64,000 nt of DNA from Acholeplasmatales bacterium (GTDB taxonomy: Bacteria > Bacillota_I > Bacilli_A > Acholeplasmatales > Anaeroplasmataceae): assembly GCA_017542485.1 (NCBI GenBank), contig JAFXXC010000029.1:1-64000 (forward strand). Reading direction: 5' to 3'. Positions 47,776 through 55,688 of this stretch are shown here, piece after piece; the first letter of the stretch is position 1; each line of letters opens with the position of its first letter. The position numbers and the translations under genes are program-made. Below the pieces are notes generated by a model. It was not told where the DNA came from, searched no databases, and saw only the letters and a list, made by a program, of their open reading frames with translations.

Positions 47776-48429
47776 ATGATTGATGCAATTTTATTCGACT
47801 TGGATGGGACTATACTTGATACACTTGCGGATTTGACTGACGCGGTTAATTATGCTAAGTGTGAATATGGCTATAAGCCAAATACTATTTCTGATACAAG
47901 AATGATGATTGGAAATGGTATTAGAAATTTTATTGAGAGAAGTGTAAATCATGATTTGACTCATATAGAAGAGATTAGTGATAGATTTAAATTATATTAT
48001 AAGGATAATTGTAATAATAAAACAAAACCTTATGATGGTATATATGATGTGTTAGATTATCTTAAAAGTAAAAAAATAAAAATGGGAGTAGTATCAAATA
48101 AGGCAATTTATGCAACAAGTATATTAATTGATTCTCATTTTGAAGGTTATTTTGATATTGTTTTAGGTGATGGAATGGGAATGCCTAAAAAACCGGATCC
48201 TACAATTATAAAATACGCTTCTGAAAGATTAAATGTTAGAATAGAAAATACTATTTATATAGGTGATAGTGATGTTGATATAAAAACTATAAATAATTCA
48301 GGATGTATTGGTATGATTGTATCTTATGGATTTAGAGATAAAAATGAATTATTGAAACTTATTGATAGAACATATGATAGTCCAAAAGAATTATTGTCTA
48401 CTTTGTTAAATAAAATAGAAAATGAATAA
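47776..48429 (+). CDS. HAD-superfamily phosphatase (phosphoglycolate phosphatase-like)
   Basis: 217 residues from ATG 47776, spaced 6 bases from GGTGGTG; an upstream GTG lies before the ribosome site. Motif I is ILFDLDGTILDTLADL, motif II VVSNKAIY, motif III has Lys in PKKPDPTII, and motif IV is YIGDSDVDIKT. The cap domain is helical. This is the Gph/PpaX group, which removes phosphate from phosphoglycolate or pyrophosphate. The exact substrate is not fixed by sequence. Confidence 0.9.
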   Translation: MIDAILFDLDGTILDTLADLTDAVNYAKCEYGYKPNTISDTRMMIGNGIRNFIERSVNHDLTHIEEISDRFKLYYKDNCNNKTKPYDGIYDVLDYLKSKKIKMGVVSNKAIYATSILIDSHFEGYFDIVLGDGMGMPKKPDPTIIKYASERLNVRIENTIYIGDSDVDIKTINNSGCIGMIVSYGFRDKNELLKLIDRTYDSPKELLSTLLNKIENE

Positions 48430-48472
48430 AGATATACTAATAATGAAAGAGTTTTTATAATTGTTAGCGTTA

Positions 48473-48501
48473 TTTACAATAATTTGTAAATTTGTTATAA
48501 T
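48473..48501 (+). promoter_or_regulatory. Promoter of the ytxK-like/ackA genes
   Basis: TTTACA at 48473 and TATAAT at 48496 with a 17-base spacer, plus a TG one base before the -10. It lies 16 bases before the GTG start. Confidence 0.78.
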
Positions 48502-48517
48502 TAACAAGGTGGTATAA

Positions 48518-49444
48518 GTGCAAGATGTTAAATTGGACAATCTTGAATTATTTTATGATTGTTTAGATGAATCAAATAACATATTATATGAAGAATTACA
48601 TAGACCATATTTTGAATTAATTGAAATGACAGTTAATAATATCTTAGCTGGAGAGGTAACTATAGATTTAGATGATGAAGTAGTTGCTAAATTGGATAAG
48701 GTGTATGAAAAAATAGCTGATGTTGATTTTTCAGTTGAGGATGTTAGAAAGGCTATGCAATCTATTATATTAAGAGGATTTAAAGAAATGGGTATTCCAA
48801 ATGGTAATACTACACCTGATACTCTTGGCATATTTATTACATATTTGATTACTAAACTTAATACCAATAAAGAAATTAGTATCGCGGATCCATTATGTGG
48901 AACAGGTAATTTATTAATTACAATTGCTAATCATTTAGATAAAGAAGTTAATTTAATTGCTTGTGATAATGATTTATGGATGACAAAACTAACTAAATTA
49001 CAATCTGATTTAGTTGGTATTGATACTGAAATTTATTTACAAGATACTATGTCATTATATTTAAGTAATGTTGATGTAGTAACATTTGATATGCCACATT
49101 GTGAGAATAATGATAATGGATATTTTCCATATCAAGCAATACTTCATTATGCTGATTATTTAAAAGATAATGGAGCGATGATTGGAATAGTTGAAAATGA
49201 TTTTTTCGATTATGATAAGAATCAAGAATTTAAAAAGGATTTATTAAAGAAGATGACTATTATAGGTATAGTAGAATTACCAGATAATATATTTAAATCT
49301 TCTAAGCCTAAAATTATATTAGTCCTTAAGAAAAGTGTTGAGGACAAGAAATGCTTTATGGTCAAACTACCAAGCTTTACAGATGTTAAGGAATTTAATG
49401 AATCCTTAATTGATATAGAAGCGTGGTTTGAAAAAAATAAATAA
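48518..49444 (+). CDS. YtxK-like N6-adenine methyltransferase-fold protein
   Basis: 308 residues from GTG 48518. The SAM-binding motif I is ADPLCGTGNLLITIA. The catalytic NPPF/NPPY motif is not intact: FDMPHCE stands in its place. Gene order (directly before ackA) and this change match the Bacillus YtxK group rather than a restriction-modification enzyme. The target is unknown, and no restriction subunit or specificity gene is near. RNA, protein or DNA methylation all remain possible. Confidence 0.82.
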   Translation: MQDVKLDNLELFYDCLDESNNILYEELHRPYFELIEMTVNNILAGEVTIDLDDEVVAKLDKVYEKIADVDFSVEDVRKAMQSIILRGFKEMGIPNGNTTPDTLGIFITYLITKLNTNKEISIADPLCGTGNLLITIANHLDKEVNLIACDNDLWMTKLTKLQSDLVGIDTEIYLQDTMSLYLSNVDVVTFDMPHCENNDNGYFPYQAILHYADYLKDNGAMIGIVENDFFDYDKNQEFKKDLLKKMTIIGIVELPDNIFKSSKPKIILVLKKSVEDKKCFMVKLPSFTDVKEFNESLIDIEAWFEKNK

Positions 49445-49470
49445 TAAATAAATGAAAAGAGGAAGAAATT

Positions 49471-50664
49471 ATGGCAAAAATTATGGCAGTTAATGCTGGT
49501 AGCTCATCAATCAAGTTCCAATTACTTGAAATGCCACAAGAAGTTGTTATCGCATCAGGAGTAATGGAAAGAATTGGATTAGCTGAGGGTATTTTTACTC
49601 TAAAGTATAATGGTAAGAAGGAAGAAACTCATCCAGTTTTACCTACACATGCAGAGGGTGTAGAATTATTATTAAAGACTTTAGTTGAAAAGGGAATTGT
49701 AAAATCACTTGATGAAATTTCAGGTGTTGGACATAGAGTTGTTCAAGGTGGTGAATTCTTTAAGGATTCTTCATTAGTTGATGACAGAGTTATCCAAAAG
49801 ATTCAGGATTTGGCTGATTTAGCTCCACTTCACAATCCTGCTCATATTATTGGTATTAAGGCATTCCAAAAGGCACTTCCAAATGTTCCAGAGGTTGTTG
49901 TATTTGATACAGTATTCCATCAAACAATGCCTGAAGAAGCATATATGTATGCTACACCATATGAGTGGTATGAAAAGTATGGTATTAGAAAATATGGTGC
50001 TCATGGTACATCTCACAAGTTCGTATCACAAAGAGCTGCTGAATTAATTGGCAAGCCACTTTCTGAAACAAAGACTATCGTTTGTCACTTAGGTAATGGT
50101 GCTTCAATTAGTGCTGTTGATGGTGGTAAGTGTAAGGATACATCTATGGGTTTAACACCACTTGAGGGTATTCCTATGGGAACTAGATCTGGTAGTTTGG
50201 ATCCAACTGTAGTTTCTTATATTTGTGAAAAAGAAAATAAGACAGCTGCTGAAGTTGTAAATATCTTAAATAAGAAGTCTGGTTATTTAGGTATGTCTGG
50301 TCGTTCAAATGATGCACGTGATGTTACAGCTGGTATGAATGCTGGTGATCATAGATGTAAATTAACATTTGATGTTCAAGCTAAGAGAATTGTTGATTAT
50401 ATCGCTGCTTATTATGTATATATGGGTGGTTGTGATGTAATTGCCTTCACTGCTGGTATGGGTGAAAACTTAAAGCATTTAAGAAAGAATATTTGCGATC
50501 GTTTAGGTGTATTAGGTGTTAAGCTTGATGAAAAATTAAATGATACATTCTCTGACGAAAGAATCATTTCTACTCCAGATTCTAAGATTCAAGTATGGAT
50601 TATTCCTACTAACGAGGAAGTTATGATTGCTCGTGATACAGTAAGAATTGCTAATATTAAGTAA
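49471..50664 (+). CDS. ackA: Acetate kinase
   Basis: 397 residues, family length. It has the N-terminal MAVNAGSSSIKFQLLE signature, GHRVVQGGEFF, the second signature RKYGAHGTSHKFVSQ, GNGASISAVDGGKC and TAGMGENLKHLR. It makes ATP and acetate from acetyl phosphate. Codon use suggests high expression. No phosphotransacetylase gene is adjacent. Confidence 0.98.
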   Translation: MAKIMAVNAGSSSIKFQLLEMPQEVVIASGVMERIGLAEGIFTLKYNGKKEETHPVLPTHAEGVELLLKTLVEKGIVKSLDEISGVGHRVVQGGEFFKDSSLVDDRVIQKIQDLADLAPLHNPAHIIGIKAFQKALPNVPEVVVFDTVFHQTMPEEAYMYATPYEWYEKYGIRKYGAHGTSHKFVSQRAAELIGKPLSETKTIVCHLGNGASISAVDGGKCKDTSMGLTPLEGIPMGTRSGSLDPTVVSYICEKENKTAAEVVNILNKKSGYLGMSGRSNDARDVTAGMNAGDHRCKLTFDVQAKRIVDYIAAYYVYMGGCDVIAFTAGMGENLKHLRKNICDRLGVLGVKLDEKLNDTFSDERIISTPDSKIQVWIIPTNEEVMIARDTVRIANIK

Positions 50665-50685
50665 TTTAAATATGATTTAAAAATC

Positions 50686-50714
50686 GATATGGGCTATGCT
50701 CATATCTTTTTTTT
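50686..50714 (+). terminator. Rho-independent terminator after ackA
   Basis: The stem GATATGGGC / GCTCATATC (one G-T pair) with a 3-base loop is followed by T8. Confidence 0.92.
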
Positions 50715-50747
50715 GATATTTAAAATATTTATTACTTATTTTTAATA

Positions 50748-50756
50748 TGTTATAAT
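50748..50756 (+). promoter_or_regulatory. Extended -10 promoter of the small membrane protein gene
   Basis: TGTTATAAT lies 22 bases before ATG 50779. The -35 region is poor. Confidence 0.5.
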
Positions 50757-50778
50757 TGACTAAAGGTAGGTGTTTATC

Positions 50779-51177
50779 ATGGGAATGGATATTGAAACAA
50801 GAGAAGAGATTGATCTAGATTTAATAGAAATATTAGTAAATTTTAGATGGAAAATAATAAAAAAAGAAGAAGTTGGATATAATACTCAATCATCTCTTTA
50901 TGGAATTAAGGTCGTATATACTCTAACAAGAAGTAGAGGAATGTTCCATTATAGAGAGATTAATGAACTTGAAAATGAGTATTTTAGATTAAGAGATTCT
51001 ATTAAGAAACCTGTTAAACCATTTAAACCTGCGATATTCTTTTTGTTATTGTTAGGTATTCTTCCTGGTGTTATATATATTTTTAGTAATAAACATAAAA
51101 ACAAAGTAATAAAGAAGAATAATGATGCGGCTGCACAAAGAATGAAAAAGATAATTGAAGAAGTTAATATTTTGTAA
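50779..51177 (+). CDS. Hypothetical protein with one membrane helix
   Basis: 132 residues from ATG 50779 with AGGTAGG before it. The first 85 residues are a charged soluble part (LDLIEILVNFRWKIIKKEE, YTLTRSRGMFHYREINELE). One hydrophobic helix follows (AIFFLLLLGILPGVIYIF) and a basic tail. No family recognised. Probably monocistronic. Confidence 0.75.
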   Translation: MGMDIETREEIDLDLIEILVNFRWKIIKKEEVGYNTQSSLYGIKVVYTLTRSRGMFHYREINELENEYFRLRDSIKKPVKPFKPAIFFLLLLGILPGVIYIFSNKHKNKVIKKNNDAAAQRMKKIIEEVNIL

Positions 51178-51261
51178 AAAAATAATAGATTTTTTTAATA
51201 TGGTTTTATATAATTATAGATGCATGACTATTCAATTGTTATGTAGAGGATGGTAGTATAA

Positions 51262-52326
51262 GTGAGTACAAATATGAATTTCAAGAGGAAGGTTGCATTA
51301 CCTAAGGACATTAGGGAAATGTATCCCTTGGAGGATGAGTTTGCTAAAGTTAAGGCTAAAAATGATGAGGAGATTAGAAAAATATTCACAGGCGAGGATG
51401 ATAGATTATTATTAATCATTGGTCCTTGTTCAGCTGATAGAGAGGATGCAGTACTTGAGTATTGTAAAAGATTAAGAACTTTACAAGATAAAGTTTCTGA
51501 TGAAATATTAATGATACCTAGAGTTTATACTAATAAGCCAAGAACTACAGGTGAAGGTTATAAGGGAATGTTACATCAACCAGATCCTAATAATGAAGTT
51601 GATATGGTTAAAGGTGTTATTGCAGTAAGACAATTACATTTAGATGTATTAAAACAAACTGGTTTCTCAACAGCTGATGAAATGTTATATCCTGATAATT
51701 ATAGATATTTATATGATGTATTATCATATGTTGCAGTAGGCGCAAGATCAGTTGAAAACCAAGAACATAGACTAGTTGCTTCTGGACTTGATATTCCTTG
51801 TGGAATGAAAAATCCTACAAGTGGTGATTATAAGGTTATGCTAAATTCAATTAACGCAGCTGAACATCCACATACATTTATTTATCGTGGTTGGGAAGTT
51901 CAGACATCTGGTAATAAGTTATCACATGCAATATTAAGAGGATATAATAATAAACATGGTGATTCTCAACCAAATTATCATTACGAGGATATTATGAGAT
52001 TAATATCTATGTATGATGAAAAGAAATATCAAAATCCAGCAATTATTATTGATTGTAACCATGCAAATTCAAATAAGCAATTTGAAGAACAAATAAGAAT
52101 TGCAAAAGAAGTATTACATTCTACAAGACACAATCCAATTATTAAAAAATATGTAAAAGGATTAATGATTGAGTCATATTTAGAAGATGGTTGTCAAAAA
52201 GTTGATGGTGGTATTTATGGTAAATCAATAACTGATCCATGCCTAGGCTGGGAAAAGACAGAAAAACTTGTATTAGAGTTAAGAGAATTAAGACACAATC
52301 ATAGATTAGGAATAGATATAAAGTAA
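51262..52326 (+). CDS. aroF: 3-deoxy-7-phosphoheptulonate (DAHP) synthase, class I
   Basis: 354 residues, GTG start at 51262 (ATG 51274 is an alternative). The class I signatures are LLIIGPCSADREDAVLEYC, RVYTNKPRTTGEGYKGM (PEP binding), AVGARSVENQEHR, and metal-binding His in IDCNHANSNKQ. It joins PEP and erythrose-4-phosphate, opening the aromatic amino acid pathway. It is alone here, without other aro genes. Feedback type (Phe, Tyr or Trp) cannot be read from sequence. Confidence 0.96.
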   Translation: MSTNMNFKRKVALPKDIREMYPLEDEFAKVKAKNDEEIRKIFTGEDDRLLLIIGPCSADREDAVLEYCKRLRTLQDKVSDEILMIPRVYTNKPRTTGEGYKGMLHQPDPNNEVDMVKGVIAVRQLHLDVLKQTGFSTADEMLYPDNYRYLYDVLSYVAVGARSVENQEHRLVASGLDIPCGMKNPTSGDYKVMLNSINAAEHPHTFIYRGWEVQTSGNKLSHAILRGYNNKHGDSQPNYHYEDIMRLISMYDEKKYQNPAIIIDCNHANSNKQFEEQIRIAKEVLHSTRHNPIIKKYVKGLMIESYLEDGCQKVDGGIYGKSITDPCLGWEKTEKLVLELRELRHNHRLGIDIK

Positions 52327-52351
52327 AAAAGGGTCACGCGACCCTTTTTTA
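52325..52351. terminator. Bidirectional terminator between aroF and azlD
   Basis: AAAAAAGGGTC-ACGC-GACCCTTTTTT is a symmetric stem that serves both converging transcripts. Confidence 0.93.
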
Positions 52352-52648
52352 AAATATCAATAATAATATAAATACTACAAGTACAGAAATTAACGCAACT
52401 ATAATTAGTTTTTGCCTAAAGAAGGCAAGAATAAGGGCGACTCCTGTACCTATAGCAGCAATCCACATTTCATCTACAAAATATAAAATGAATGGGAATG
52501 TCATTGCTGCAAGTACGGCATATGGCACATAGAATAAGAATGATTTAATAAATCTATTTTCAATTTTTTTATTGAATAAGGCAAGAGGTAACGCCCTTGG
52601 AATATAGGTTACTAATGCCATAATGATTAAACAAATTACATTATACAT
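52349..52648 (-). CDS. azlD: AzlD-family branched-chain amino acid exporter subunit
   Basis: 99 residues with four hydrophobic helices, the size of AzlD. Typical start with the ALVTYIPRALPLALF motif. It works with AzlC to export branched-chain amino acids or analogues such as azaleucine. It overlaps the azlC end by 8 bases. Confidence 0.92.
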   Translation of the reverse strand: MYNVICLIIMALVTYIPRALPLALFNKKIENRFIKSFLFYVPYAVLAAMTFPFILYFVDEMWIAAIGTGVALILAFFRQKLIIVALISVLVVFILLLIF

Positions 52649-53372
52649 TTAAATCACCATCCTCATCAGGTTTTGGTGATTTTTCTTCATCATTAATTGG
52701 GAAAAATATAGCTCCGATTAGGCTTGCAACAATTGTCGCAATTATAATTTTGAAACATAATCCAATTTCTTTAATACCTGGAATATAATAAAATGCACAA
52801 CTTATTGCTGATGCTATAAGTATAACAAGTAGAATAGGTTTTGAACGTCTAGCATCAGGTATTATTATTGCTATAAACATTGCATATAATGCTATACCCA
52901 TAGCCTTTAATAAATCTTCATTAAAAAATTGTGCTCCAAAAGCTCCAACTGCAGTACCTGAAACCCAACCTAAAAAAGGTAAGGATATCAATCCAAACAT
53001 ATATTTGGCGGTGAGCTTATGTGGACTTGTAATACTTAATGCATATATCTCATCTGTAATACCAAATCCAATTAATAGTTTTGTTCCTATTTTCATATTT
53101 GGATCTATTCTTTGTGATAATGAAATACTCATCAACGAATATCTTATATTTATTAACAATACTGTTAGAACAATTTCAATATATGATGCGCTTCTCATCA
53201 TTAATTGTGCTCCAGCATATTGACCAGACGATGTAAGGTTAGTTGCAGAAATGATAGTTGCCATAAGAGGTGTTAAACCTTTTGCGGCCATTACACCAAA
53301 TGAAAAAGAAACGGCAAAATAACCGAGTGCTACAGGTATTCCCTTTTTCATTCCTAATAGAAAATCATTCAT
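52641..53372 (-). CDS. azlC: AzlC-family branched-chain amino acid exporter
   Basis: 243 residues with about six to seven hydrophobic helices. The family start GMKKGIPVALGYFAVSFSFGVMA and the SATNLTSSGQYAG and FGITDEIYAL segments are clear. It forms an exporter with AzlD; the cargo of this pair is not known. GAGGA precedes the start. The tail is acidic. Confidence 0.93.
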   Translation of the reverse strand: MNDFLLGMKKGIPVALGYFAVSFSFGVMAAKGLTPLMATIISATNLTSSGQYAGAQLMMRSASYIEIVLTVLLINIRYSLMSISLSQRIDPNMKIGTKLLIGFGITDEIYALSITSPHKLTAKYMFGLISLPFLGWVSGTAVGAFGAQFFNEDLLKAMGIALYAMFIAIIIPDARRSKPILLVILIASAISCAFYYIPGIKEIGLCFKIIIATIVASLIGAIFFPINDEEKSPKPDEDGDLNV

Positions 53373-53430
53373 AATAATTCCTCACAAAAATCAGTTTTTA
53401 TTCTATCACAAATAAAATCTCTTTTCTAGA

Positions 53431-53458
53431 TTAAAAAAGAACCAACATTAGTTGGTTC
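53431..53458 (-). terminator. Terminator of the SGNH lipoprotein gene (minus strand)
   Basis: A perfect 8-bp stem GAACCAAC / GTTGGTTC with a TAAT loop (minus strand) is followed by a T6 run, just beyond the stop at 53472. Confidence 0.9.
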
Positions 53459-53471
53459 AATCTTTATTGTA

Positions 53472-55295
53472 TTAAGCACCTGTATTAGTTCCCATATCCT
53501 CATATTGAATATTTTCAACTCTAATACTTGCGTTTCTAGTTGCCATAAATCCTGCATAAATATAATCAGCATCAACAGCAGTTAATGCATAATCAGTAAA
53601 TGTTTGAGTCATTTCAGTTCCGCTATCACCGATTTTAACCTTGAAAATCATATTTTGACCATTTTGTTCTAATGATAAATAATATACAGTACCTGGATTA
53701 ACATCAGCGAGTAATGTAGCAGAACCAGCTGTTGATATAGCACGATTATATCTACTGAAGAATGCTTTATCCTTTAAATATCCACAAGCACCAAAGTTAG
53801 AATTTAATGTTTGGTTAGCTGCAGTAACATTTATAAAGCAATCATCTCTTAGCATTAAACCGAATGCTGATTGTGAATTATCTTTAGGTTTTGTTAATAC
53901 TGTAACTTTCGCACTTAATTTAAAGTTTTGATTAGCAGGTAATTGTCTAAATAAGAATGCGAAACCATCGCCCTTTGATTCCATCTTACCTTTATCATTT
54001 GAAGCACCAACCTCATAAACGCCAGTAGAAGTTTCCTTTGCGAAGAAATCATTTGTATTTTTAGCATTTAAATTACCAAATGCAGTACCATACCAATCAG
54101 GAGAAGTTGTTGCAAAATTAGCGCTTGGTGTATAGCTTGATAAATTTGGAGATTCATATCTAGTCCATTTATATTCAGAATATTTTCCTAAAATATCAGC
54201 TTTTGGTTTTTCAGTACCATTCTTAGCATAATATTTTAAATTTGAATTAGTATTTTGTAGGTGCTTTGCGAATTCATATGCTACAAAATTAGCACCATAA
54301 TAATTGATGTGTGTTCCATCAAATGCATCCCAGTTTGGATCAGCACCCTCTGAATCATCAGTTCCAGATGTGATAGCATGGAATTTTTTTGCCTCATCAA
54401 AGCCTAAAGCTGTATATTCATTCTTTGTAATAGTAGTTAAATCTACAAATGGAATTTCATATTTAGTTGCGACAGCCTCAACTGCGGCTCTATAATCACC
54501 ACAATATGTTTTAACACCAGTATCCTTATCCTCATGTGTATAATTGTGACCATTATTTTTGGAATAATCATTCTTAGAATCTAATCTTACAATTGGTGAT
54601 ACTAAAATTGGGAATGCTCCCTTATCGATAGCAAGTTTCACATATTTATCATAAATAGTGTATTGAAAAGAGTTTTCATCAGCTAGTGCTAAATCAATTG
54701 AACCATAATTGGCATTTCTAAAAGTATTAGTTCCATATTTCTCATCATTATGTCCCCAACCAATGATTAAATAATCTCCAGATTTAATAGATGTTTTTAG
54801 CGTATTATAATTTGACTCTGATAAAAAACTTTTTGAACTTCTTCCAGATAATGCTAAATTGTTGAATGTTACATAATTTGTATCAAAATAGTTACTCATT
54901 TGAGTTCCATAACCATATCTAGGATAATAATATGAATCAAGTGGGGAATAATTACACATTGTTGAGTCCCCAACCATAAAAACAGTTGTTTGAGTTTTAG
55001 TATATGTATTAGGTTCAACTTCTATTTGATCTTTTACAACAATTTGAGTTGCTGTAGTAGTTGTGGTAGTTGTAGTAGTTGTGGTAGTTGTAGGAGTAGT
55101 TGTTTGTGCTGTTGTACTTGTTATAGTAGGATTAGTTGTAGTGCCAGTTGTAGTTGTAACTTCTGTTGTTGATGTAGAAGTATTAACATTAGAAGTAGAA
55201 ACTATAGATGATGTTGATGTTCCTGCATTTGCTCCACATGAAGCTAATCCAAATAATGCTAATAAAGATGTACTACCTAGTAATATTTTTTTCAT
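53472..55295 (-). CDS. Secreted lipoprotein: poly-Thr linker, SGNH esterase domain, lectin-like C-terminus
   Basis: 607 residues. The lipoprotein signal MKKILLGSTSLLALFGLASC has lipobox LASC. Residues about 25-85 are a Thr/Ser linker with an almost pure Thr run. The SGNH/GDSL domain covers about 105-345. It is like rhamnogalacturonan acetylesterases: nucleophile Ser in FMVGDSTMCN, Gly in LALSGRSSKS, Asn in GWGHNDEKYG, and the Asp/His pair in FDGTHINYYGA. The last 220 residues are a beta-sandwich-like domain (FGLMLRDDCF, IYAGFMATRNASIRVENIQYED) resembling carbohydrate-binding laminin-G-type folds. It probably removes acetyl groups from plant or host polysaccharides at the cell surface. Confidence 0.9.
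   Translation of the reverse strand: MKKILLGSTSLLALFGLASCGANAGTSTSSIVSTSNVNTSTSTTEVTTTTGTTTNPTITSTTAQTTTPTTTTTTTTTTTTTATQIVVKDQIEVEPNTYTKTQTTVFMVGDSTMCNYSPLDSYYYPRYGYGTQMSNYFDTNYVTFNNLALSGRSSKSFLSESNYNTLKTSIKSGDYLIIGWGHNDEKYGTNTFRNANYGSIDLALADENSFQYTIYDKYVKLAIDKGAFPILVSPIVRLDSKNDYSKNNGHNYTHEDKDTGVKTYCGDYRAAVEAVATKYEIPFVDLTTITKNEYTALGFDEAKKFHAITSGTDDSEGADPNWDAFDGTHINYYGANFVAYEFAKHLQNTNSNLKYYAKNGTEKPKADILGKYSEYKWTRYESPNLSSYTPSANFATTSPDWYGTAFGNLNAKNTNDFFAKETSTGVYEVGASNDKGKMESKGDGFAFLFRQLPANQNFKLSAKVTVLTKPKDNSQSAFGLMLRDDCFINVTAANQTLNSNFGACGYLKDKAFFSRYNRAISTAGSATLLADVNPGTVYYLSLEQNGQNMIFKVKIGDSGTEMTQTFTDYALTAVDADYIYAGFMATRNASIRVENIQYEDMGTNTGA
55045..55165. repeat. Low-complexity Thr-codon repeat in the SGNH lipoprotein linker
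   Basis: On the plus strand the segment is built from GTAGTT, GTGGTA and related hexamers, which are ACT/ACA/ACC (Thr) codons on the minus strand. Mixed synonymous codons break perfect periodicity. The array could still gain or lose whole codons and so change linker length. Confidence 0.8.
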
Positions 55296-55450
55296 TTTAT
55301 GCCTCTTTCTTAAGTATTATATTTAATATATTTTTATTATTTCATAATCCTTATAAATATATAATAGGTAAATACGACTATTTTTTTCATTTTTTGTCAT
55401 GTTATCGAATGTTTACGATTTATTCAAAGGCAAATTATACAAAAATCTTA

Positions 55451-55478
55451 TTGACAATAATTATTATTTTGGTATAAT
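55451..55478 (+). promoter_or_regulatory. Promoter of tRNA-Leu
   Basis: A consensus TTGACA at 55451 and TATAAT at 55473 with a 16-base spacer and a TGG before the -10, the best promoter in the window. A small hairpin (AGTTGC / GCAACT, 55488-55505) lies between it and the tRNA. Confidence 0.88.
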
Positions 55479-55512
55479 TCTTATTGCAGTTGCCTTTTTG
55501 CAACTAACATAT

Positions 55513-55595
55513 GCCCGAATGGCGGAACTGGCAGACGCGCTAGACTTAGAATCTAGTTCCTTGGAGTGCAGGTTCGATTCCTGTTTCGGGCACCA
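55513..55595 (+). tRNA. tRNA-Leu (anticodon UAG)
   Basis: Acceptor stem GCCCGAA / TTCGGGC, anticodon arm CTAGA-CTTAGAA-TCTAG with anticodon TAG, T arm GGTTCGATTCC, and an encoded CCA end at 55593-55595. The variable arm is longer than in class I tRNAs, as expected for leucine. It reads CUN codons. Single gene with its own promoter. Confidence 0.96.
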
Positions 55596-55606
55596 GTTTG
55601 TTAATT

Positions 55607-55640
55607 AAGTTTAATGTGAAAAGCATTGAACTTTTTATTT
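55607..55640 (+). terminator. Terminator after tRNA-Leu
   Basis: The stem AAGTTTAATG / CATTGAACTT (one G-T pair) is followed by a T-rich run. Confidence 0.8.
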
Positions 55641-55658
55641 TTTTATGGTAGTTTTTTA

Positions 55659-55667
55659 TGATATAAT
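55659..55667 (+). promoter_or_regulatory. Extended -10 promoter of the second ABC-F gene
   Basis: TGATATAAT lies 22 bases before ATG 55689. The -35 is poor. This promoter follows the tRNA terminator. Confidence 0.5.
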
Positions 55668-55688
55668 TGTAAAGTAGGTTGTGATTTT

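Noticed and set aside
48553-48867. Minus-strand open frames inside known genes (also 16242-16577, 45701-46138 and 59427-59741)
   Set aside because: They are shadows of well-supported plus-strand genes, with no ribosome site and no recognisable protein content.
48518-49444. Restriction-modification methyltransferase
   Set aside because: The catalytic NPPF/Y motif is altered, no restriction or specificity gene is near, and the position before ackA matches the YtxK group.
55045-55165. CRISPR-like array
   Set aside because: The repeats are short hexamers within a coding linker with no unique spacers; no cas genes. No CRISPR was seen anywhere in the window.
54990-55326. Val- or Cys-rich plus-strand frames opposite the Thr linker
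   Set aside because: They are readings of the codon repeat in other frames; no ribosome site or domain.
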